Origin: CAMYMG01 sp038259455
GTDB taxonomy: Bacteria; Pseudomonadota; Alphaproteobacteria; Rhizobiales; Rhizobiaceae
DNA: 31,070 nt
Reading direction: 5' to 3'
Assembly: GCA_038259455.1 (NCBI GenBank)
Contig: JBBSOT010000017.1
Span: 1 to 31,070 of the forward strand
Shown: piece by piece, positions 25,881-31,070 of the stretch
Layout of the letters: every line of letters begins with the position of its first letter
How positions within the stretch are numbered: position 1 is the stretch's first letter
Translations under genes and position numbers: made by a program
Notes under the pieces: model-generated
What the model was told of the DNA's origin: nothing
The model's input: the letters and a program-made list of their open reading frames with translations, nothing else
The model's database searches: none

Positions 25881-26222
25881 TGGAGCCGTGGCGAAGTCCG
25901 GCTCCGGGTGCGGGAGATCATCCGGCAGGTGTGCGACGAACTGGGCCTGAAGATCATCAACGGAGCGCTGTCACGAGATCACGTCCATATGTTCGTGGAA
26001 ATACCGCCGCATGTCTCGGTCAGTGATTTCGTGCGCCGCGCCAAGGGCCGGTCATCGCGCAAAATCCAGCAGGAGTTCGAACACATCCGCAAACGCTACT
26101 GGGGCCAGCGGTTCTGGGGCAGGGGCTACTTCTCCACCACATCCGGCAACATCACCGATGACATCATCATGGGCTATCTCGACCGCCATATCCGCAAGGA
26201 TGGCTTCAGCCCCTCCCCGTGA
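25878..26222 (+). pseudogene. IS200/IS605-type TnpA transposase, 5'-truncated
   Basis: The frame covers about 115 residues of a usual ~140: EIIRQVCDELGLKIINGALS, RDHVHMFVEIPPHVSVSDFV, then YFSTTSGNITDDIIMGYLDRH. HVH is the metal-binding HUH motif, and a tyrosine in the YFSTTS or IMGYL region is the Y1 nucleophile. This family moves single-stranded DNA using hairpin ends. The first ~30 residues are missing at the junction with the IS630 remnant, so it is probably inactive, though an internal ATG at 25908 could yield a shorter product. Confidence 0.8.
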
Positions 26223-26226
26223 TCCT

Positions 26227-26253
26227 ACCGGCATCAGCCGGTTAGTCATTCAG
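26227..26253. repeat. IS200-type right-end hairpin
   Basis: ACCGGC-ATCA-GCCGGT (26227-26242) forms a 6-bp hairpin immediately after the transposase stop, followed by TAGTCATTCAG. This is where subterminal hairpins of IS200/IS605 elements lie. The sequence GCCGGTTAGT and the later TTCAG are shared with the 42-bp palindrome at 3728-3769. Confidence 0.6.
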
Positions 26254-26712
26254 TGCTTCTCATCGCCTAGCTGGTATCTGCCAATTATGAGGAAGGCGAC
26301 GAGAATAAGCTCTGCAGGAAGTAAGATCATGACGACCTTGAGAGCATCAAGGGTTAGCTGGCTTCGGGGCTTGTGCGCCTGGTAGCTAATTAAGTCGAGA
26401 AGCAGTTCAGCTAGGGCAGCGCCTACACCGTAACTTGCTTTCTGCATGAAGCTCATTACGCAAAGGGTATGAGAATGCTCGCGTCTGCCGCTTCGCATTT
26501 CGCCGTACTCGACTGTGTCTGGCAAAGCCGACCAGAAGGTAAGGTATTCAGCTGCAGCGCCGATGGCTGACAGTGCAGCGACGGTTACAATTACAGGGAC
26601 AGTCTAAATGGGATTGAAGAATAGCAGGAGCGACCCTGTGATGGATACTAAAGTTCCAGTTCGCCAAACAAACCGCTTCGAAGTCTTTACAGTCACGAAT
26701 GCCCAAAAATGG
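26250..26712 (-). pseudogene. GPH-family (MelB-like) transporter C-terminal remnant
   Basis: Reading leftward, the frame gives KTSKRFVWRTGTLVSITGSL, a TAG at 26604-26606, then LSAIGAAAEYLTFWSALPDT, VEYGEMRSGRREHSHTL and a last membrane helix ending GRYQLGDEKH. The PDTVEYGE motif and flanking helices are typical of the C-terminal third of glycoside-pentoside-hexuronide transporters. The N-terminal two thirds are missing and an internal stop is present. The stop codon at 26250-26252 coincides with the IS200-type end. It is distinct from the intact GPH gene in the rhamnose locus. Confidence 0.75.
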
Positions 26713-26720
26713 CGCTGCGA

Positions 26721-27503
26721 TCAATAAGATGTCGCGAGATAGCAGGGCGTCACGATACGATTGGCACATTTCCCGCCATACTTTCCGTCTACGAGCTGTG
26801 CAACCTGTGTAAGCAAGCGGCGGCGCTGTGCTTGCGGCAGTGATTTGACGAAGGAGTAACTAGCAAAAAGCGCACGTGCAGCGGATCCATCGATAAAACG
26901 GAGCCGCTCAAATCTATGGTATTCGATTTCGCCAAATCCTGCGGCGGTCAACTGGCTGCGATGTAGGTCTTCATTCAGTCCATAGTGCCCCTGCTGTGTC
27001 TCCGAAGGAGCGAGCACAATATCCTCAAGAAGCGGGGCGATCGCATCGGTAAAAGCGTCGTCGGAGTTGGGTTGCCGATAGACATTCCACCAAAGGGCTA
27101 GCTTTCCACCCGGATGGAGCAGGCCGCGAATTTTTTGCAAGGCGGGCTCCGGTTCCAGCCAGTGAAAGGCACTGGCGCAAGCCACGAGGTCGAATTTGCC
27201 GATGATGTCTTCTTCGCCAAAGGCATGGGCAAAAACCTCGATCGACTGGCCAAATCGATTTTGCAGGAACGCAGCGAGTGCCAAGTCCGGTTCGACCGCG
27301 ACGAGTCGATCCGGCCTTAACGCCAGCAATGAACGGGTCGCAAGCCCCGTCCCCGCCCCGATTTCTAGCACGGTTCCTGCGCCCGCCACCTCTGCAATCA
27401 AATCGTAAAGTTCTGCCGGGTAATCCGATCGGGCTAGATCATAGCCCTCAGGATCGGTCCCGAAAGCACTTCGACCCGCATATCGCGGCAATTGCCTCAC
27501 CAT
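26721..27503 (-). CDS. Class I SAM-dependent methyltransferase
   Basis: 260 residues. The SAM-binding motif VLEIGAGTGLATRSLL starts near residue 45, followed by the acidic VAVEPD strand end, then FDLVACASAFHWLEPEPAL and GGKLALWWNVY (motif III/IV region). The ending KCANRIVTPCYLATSY matches a common subgroup of small-molecule methyltransferases. The substrate is unknown. ATG 27503 is preferred over GTG 27509 because AAAGG lies 9 nt upstream of the ATG but only 3 nt from the GTG. It stands alone between a pseudogene and the porin gene, so context gives no function. Confidence 0.85.
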   Translation of the reverse strand: MVRQLPRYAGRSAFGTDPEGYDLARSDYPAELYDLIAEVAGAGTVLEIGAGTGLATRSLLALRPDRLVAVEPDLALAAFLQNRFGQSIEVFAHAFGEEDIIGKFDLVACASAFHWLEPEPALQKIRGLLHPGGKLALWWNVYRQPNSDDAFTDAIAPLLEDIVLAPSETQQGHYGLNEDLHRSQLTAAGFGEIEYHRFERLRFIDGSAARALFASYSFVKSLPQAQRRRLLTQVAQLVDGKYGGKCANRIVTPCYLATSY

Positions 27504-27602
27504 GAGCACACACCTTTCATTCTGTAATGTAGGCCATGGCTTTTAGCAAACTTTCGGCATAGTTTGAGCGGGAAGGATCGAAGAATCGTGCGATCTCTCA
27601 TT

Positions 27603-28910
27603 TCAGAAACTGAAGACCAAATTCGCACGCAAACGATCGAGCCAACCTGTTGAAGCGCCGCCATCGGACAGAGCAGGATCTAGCAGCCGGAAGCGATAAT
27701 AGGTCAGGTTCAACTGGGTGCGCGCCAGAGGAACATAGTCTAGGCTGAGTGTATGCAGGCGATAGTTTGTCGCGATTGTTAGATTATCGTTAGAGAATGC
27801 GGCGAACACCGCATCGACCTCGGCCCGCGCAAAACCGTAACCAAAGCGCCAGTCCCCAATGTCGCGACTGCGCCCTACGAAGGCATCGATGCTGTAGCCG
27901 GTATCGGCCGCAGTTCTGGCGCCAAAATTGTGCACCAGATCTGCAGTTACGGTGACCGGCCAGCGGTTTCCCAGACCGGAGGAGGTGATCGATCCTATAA
28001 TGTCGAGCAGTCTGAAATCAGAAAGAAAACGACCGTCCAGCGTGCGCAGATTGCTGCGGAAGTCGCCTGCATCGGCACCCGCAAGCGAAGCGAGGCGATA
28101 GTCGTAATATCCTGCCGCAACATCTAACCGGAACCGTTCGAATTCGGAGCCAGCCTTGACCTGCGCTCCGATCATGCGGCTGTCAGGCCCGCCCGTGGCT
28201 TCGTCGATCAGGAAGTAAAGGCCCGACAACTCAAGTGCGGCCCTTTCGCCAAGACTGGTCAAATAGGTTGCAGCGACACCTTGCGGGCTTACGTCACCAT
28301 CCCAGACAAGATCGGTTCGCTTGAAAGGCAGAGGCATTTTGCCACCGCTCAGAGCAAGGTTTCCTGCTTTTGCGCGTACATATAACTGGTCGAGGCTGAC
28401 CAGCAGGTCATCGTCGAAATTGCTCAAGGTGACATCGGCGGTGTTGGGATCGTCCGGGTCGCCGGTAGAAAGTTGGGCCCCGATTGTCAGAGCATCGCTG
28501 ATTGCATAGGCGCCGCGCAGTCTGGCGCGCAGCACCCCGCGGTCGCGGTTTCGGACGGTGTTTTCGCCGCGGTTCGATTCATAGCGCAGCCGCAAATCCC
28601 CGCTCAACGCCAGTCGCGTGGTTGGCGTAGCGATAGCATTATTCACGGCGGCAGCGCTCTTTTCCGGCGGCGTCACCACCATCGGTTTGCTATTATCGGT
28701 CATAGTCTCGATAGACTTTTCGAGTGTTTCGATGCGTGCCGAAGTTCGCGCCTGCTCGGTCTTGAGCGCAGCCAGTTCCCGGCGCAAGTCATCCGTATCC
28801 AACGATGACTGGGAAAATGCGGGGCTTGCAAAGGCGAGCGAAAGGCTGATCGTCAAACCGGCATGGACAACACGGGACGGGAGAAAAACAGGAAGGCGAG
28901 GTCGTTTCAT
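27603..28910 (-). CDS. Putative outer-membrane porin with coiled-coil neck
   Basis: About 435 residues from ATG 28910, where a signal peptide begins (MKRPRLPVFLPSR, hydrophobic core LTISLSLAFASPAFSQ). A short coiled coil follows (LRRELAALKTEQARTSARIE). The rest is a beta barrel with repeated amphipathic strands (LALSGDLRLRYESN, TIGAQLSTGDP, LTYYRFRLLDP) and a terminal phenylalanine (NLVFSF). This is the layout of general or putative porins in sphingomonads. The frame extends upstream to 29012, but that part lacks a leader. It is divergent from the CitMHS transporter, so passage of citrate or a metal-citrate through the outer membrane is plausible but inferred. Confidence 0.8.
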   Translation of the reverse strand: MKRPRLPVFLPSRVVHAGLTISLSLAFASPAFSQSSLDTDDLRRELAALKTEQARTSARIETLEKSIETMTDNSKPMVVTPPEKSAAAVNNAIATPTTRLALSGDLRLRYESNRGENTVRNRDRGVLRARLRGAYAISDALTIGAQLSTGDPDDPNTADVTLSNFDDDLLVSLDQLYVRAKAGNLALSGGKMPLPFKRTDLVWDGDVSPQGVAATYLTSLGERAALELSGLYFLIDEATGGPDSRMIGAQVKAGSEFERFRLDVAAGYYDYRLASLAGADAGDFRSNLRTLDGRFLSDFRLLDIIGSITSSGLGNRWPVTVTADLVHNFGARTAADTGYSIDAFVGRSRDIGDWRFGYGFARAEVDAVFAAFSNDNLTIATNYRLHTLSLDYVPLARTQLNLTYYRFRLLDPALSDGGASTGWLDRLRANLVFSF

Positions 28911-29190
28911 GTTCGGCCATCTTTCGTGCTGGGTTCGTGTCGCCGCCCCCGATCTCATGCGATTAAATGCTGCGGAGGTGAAGGGTGCTGTAGAGTCGGA
29001 CTTTAGGCACACATCCTGTCACGGTGCTTTCGTCCGGCCATGCCCGCGCAAATGAGCGACAATTATCGGATGACAGATTAGCGTCAGAGTTTTCGCGCAT
29101 ATAACCGGCCAACCATCGAGAAACCTTCCCTTCTAGAACACTAACCAGTGAATACCGTTTTCGGCAGACACTCAGGATTTGAGAAAGATT
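28911..29190. promoter_or_regulatory. Divergent promoter region, porin / CitMHS
   Basis: About 280 bp separate the porin and transporter starts on opposite strands, so promoters for both must lie here. I could not identify reliable -35/-10 pairs or an operator. Confidence 0.4.
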
Positions 29191-30594
29191 ATGGTGCTTG
29201 CTTTACTGGGTTTCGCGATGGTTCTGACCTTCATGACCTTGATCATTATGCGACGCTTGTCGCCGATGGTCGCGCTCATCCTGATACCGATCCTGTTTGC
29301 ACTTGTGGCCGGTTTCGGCGGGAATGAGCTGGGCGACATGATGCTCGAAGGGATCAAGACGCTGGCACCGACCGGCGTGATGCTGATGTTCGCGATCCTT
29401 TTTTTCGGCCTGATGATCGATGCCGGACTGTTCGATCCTGTGGTGAAGCGGATTTTGCGAATGGTCGGCGGCGATCCGCTGAAGGTCGTGATCGGCACGG
29501 CTGCACTGGCAAGCTTTGTTTCGATGGATGGTGATGGATCGACGACTTACATGATCGTCACGGCATCGATGCTGCCGCTTTACCGCCGATTGGGAATGGA
29601 CGCGCTCAATCTCACCTGCGTTACCATTCTGGCCGGTGGGGTCATGAATCTGACACCGTGGGGCGGACCGCTGGCCCGCGCAGCCAGCGCGCTGCAGCTT
29701 GATGCCGGAGTAGTCTTTGTGCCCTTGATCCCGGTCATGGCTGTCGGAATCTTGGGGGTGATGGGGCTTGCTTGGCACCTTGGCCTGAGCGAGCGCAAGC
29801 GGCTTGGAGTGCTGGAGTTATCCGCTCCCGGCCACGGAATGGGCTTTGGCCTGCCAAAAGCGCAGAGATCGGCTGCAGAGGCGGCAAAGCACGATGGTTT
29901 TACCAACGATGGCTTGATGGAAGACGTGGCCCTGCTCGCCTCGGACGAGACGGATTCTGCCGAACTGCGGCGCCCGCGCCTGCTCTGGTTCAACGCGGTG
30001 CTGACACTTTCAACGATTGTTGCGCTTGTTGCTGCTATCTTGCCGTTACCGGCGATTTTCATGATAGCCTTCTCGATCGCCATGATCGTTAACTATCCCA
30101 AGCTGGATGAGCAGCGACGCCGTGTGGCCGAGCATTCGAAAAATGTGATCGCAGTCGTCTCGCTGATTTTCGCCGCCGGCATCTTCACAGGCATTCTGGG
30201 TGGGACGGGCATGGTCGATGCCATGTCGCAAAGCTTTCTGGCGATTATCCCTGAAGCCTGGGGCCCCTACCTCGCCCCAATCACCGCACTGGCCAGCATG
30301 CCGTTCACGTTCTTTATTTCCAATGACGCATTTTATTTCGGCGTTCTGCCGGTCATAACCGAGGCTGCGGGGCATTACGGGATTACCCCTGCCGAAATGG
30401 CGCGGGCATCCCTGATCGGCCAGCCGGTGCATTTGCTCAGCCCGCTTGTCGCCTCAACCTATCTGCTGGTCGGTCTGGCCGGCGTGGAATTTGGCGACCA
30501 TCAGCGCTTCACTATCAAATGGGCGATAATGATCTGCCTGATCATGCTGGCCGCCGCCTTGCTGTTCGGGATTTTCCCTTTTGCTGCAGGCTGA
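29191..30594 (+). CDS. CitMHS-family citrate/metal-citrate:H+ symporter
   Basis: About 467 residues with 11-13 membrane helices. Recognisable family stretches are ILFFGLMIDAGLFDPVVKRI, SFVSMDGDGSTTYMIV, and LAGGVMNLTPWGGPLARAAS; the C-terminal half includes FTGILGGTGMVDAMS and FFISNDAFYFGVLPV. CitMHS proteins import citrate, often as a complex with Mg2+, Ca2+ or other divalent metals. ATG 29191 is chosen; a TTG at 29179 is in frame and neither ribosome site is strong. It converges with the solute-binding-protein gene, only 2 nt apart at the 3' ends, and is divergent from a porin. The three together suggest tricarboxylate uptake. Confidence 0.85.
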   Translation: MVLALLGFAMVLTFMTLIIMRRLSPMVALILIPILFALVAGFGGNELGDMMLEGIKTLAPTGVMLMFAILFFGLMIDAGLFDPVVKRILRMVGGDPLKVVIGTAALASFVSMDGDGSTTYMIVTASMLPLYRRLGMDALNLTCVTILAGGVMNLTPWGGPLARAASALQLDAGVVFVPLIPVMAVGILGVMGLAWHLGLSERKRLGVLELSAPGHGMGFGLPKAQRSAAEAAKHDGFTNDGLMEDVALLASDETDSAELRRPRLLWFNAVLTLSTIVALVAAILPLPAIFMIAFSIAMIVNYPKLDEQRRRVAEHSKNVIAVVSLIFAAGIFTGILGGTGMVDAMSQSFLAIIPEAWGPYLAPITALASMPFTFFISNDAFYFGVLPVITEAAGHYGITPAEMARASLIGQPVHLLSPLVASTYLLVGLAGVEFGDHQRFTIKWAIMICLIMLAAALLFGIFPFAAG

Positions 30595-30596
30595 TT

Positions 30597-30950
30597 TTAG
30601 CGCGTTGCTTGCAATAGACTGTCTTCGTTCGATGCGACTTCCAGCACCTCGTGCCACTTGCGATAGAACTGCTGACGGCTGAGCTTGTCGAGATTGACTA
30701 GCAATGCTGGCCCCACCCGTATCGCCCGGGTCGGTATGATCTTCAGATCAAAACTTCCGTTCGCGGGCAGATCGCTTCGTACCGGGTTCATCGATGCTGC
30801 GGCGATATGCTGTTGGCCGCGTGTGGACAGCAGAAAATCCAGAAAGAGCCGTGCCGCCGCAGGATGCGGCGCATTTTTCGATATCAGGGCGATCCGTGAC
30901 ATCACCAGAGTGTAGTCGGAAGGAGCGACCACCTCGACCGCCGGGTGGCG
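30597..30950 (-). pseudogene. Extracellular solute-binding protein, C-terminal fragment cut by an IS
   Basis: Reading leftward, the fragment begins RHPAVEVVAPSDYTLVMSRI, then FLDFLLSTRGQQHI, NPVRSDLPANG and ends LLQATR. The ...A-FLDFLLS..GQ... pattern is typical of the C-terminal lobe of periplasmic solute-binding proteins of the Fe3+/2-aminoethylphosphonate type. About 118 residues remain of an expected 330-350. Upstream the frame runs straight into an IS21-like end at 30951, so the 5' part is displaced beyond the insertion or lost. In citrate systems a binding protein may serve a sensor kinase, but that is speculative here. Confidence 0.75.
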
Positions 30951-31070
30951 TGTCAACACCGGTATAAAATGGGGCCAGCCGCCGGTTTAAAAATGGGCCA
31001 TTCAGTTTAAACAAAAAGCCTCTGGTTGAGGCTGGGTTTGATCGGCGTCGGGGAAGCGGCTGTAGCGTAG
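30951..31070. mobile_element. Insertion sequence end, IS21-like
   Basis: TGTCAACACCGGTATAAAATG at 30951-30971 looks like an IS21-family terminus. It contains two near-identical 19-bp direct repeats, at 30959-30977 and 30982-31000 (CCGGT-TAAAA-TGGG-CCA type), the multiple terminal repeats known from that family. A minus-strand frame ending at TGA 31002-31004 (RYSRFPDADQTQPQPEAF...) may be the end of a transposition gene running off the window. The rest of the element is outside. Confidence 0.6.

Noticed and set aside
28911..29012. Extended porin N-terminus
   Set aside because: A clean signal peptide starts at ATG 28910; the added residues have no leader features.

Overview
The window looks like a chromosomal stretch of a Sphingomonadales-type alphaproteobacterium. 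The grounds are moderately high GC, two TonB-dependent receptors of the sphingomonad type (one cut by the window edge), the alphaproteobacterial fused RhaD aldolase/dehydrogenase and several GTG/TTG starts. No rRNA, tRNA or CRISPR array was seen.

Left region (1-3.8 kb): the end of a TonB-dependent receptor, then an SSS-type symporter, a PPM/PP2C-type phosphatase and a broken GH84 (O-GlcNAcase-like) gene. The last three overlap by a few bases and form a coupled operon. A 42-bp near-perfect palindrome closes this region.

Rhamnose region (3.8-16.9 kb): a complete L-rhamnoside utilisation locus. A leftward FGGY kinase faces away from rhaD-rhaI-GH78 rhamnosidase-DeoR regulator. A second rightward run follows: TonB-dependent receptor, GPH/MFS transporter and FMN-dependent L-lactate dehydrogenase. 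The likely route is outer-membrane uptake of a rhamnosylated compound, inner-membrane import and cytoplasmic rhamnose release. Isomerisation, phosphorylation and aldol cleavage follow, then L-lactaldehyde to L-lactate to pyruvate. Two short AT-rich sequences, one in each promoter gap, share motifs and are candidate operators for the DeoR protein.

Mobile-element scar zone (16.9-19.6 kb): a decayed IS5-family fragment and an IS3-family fragment, a small DUF2945-DUF488 gene pair whose second member has an altered tail, and a VOC-family gene cut after about 30 codons.

Mobilisation module (19.6-25.1 kb): a very large (1404 aa) MobA/MobL-like relaxase and a divergent 293-aa protein of unknown function. 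The 333-bp gap between them holds a strong inverted repeat that is a good oriT candidate. No type IV secretion genes are present, so if active it would be a mobilisable rather than self-transmissible unit.

Right region (25.2-31.1 kb): an internally deleted IS630-family element abuts a 5'-truncated IS200-type transposase. Next come a GPH-transporter pseudogene, a SAM methyltransferase, and a porin divergent from a CitMHS-type transporter. Last is a solute-binding-protein gene whose 5' part is separated by an IS21-like end at the window edge.
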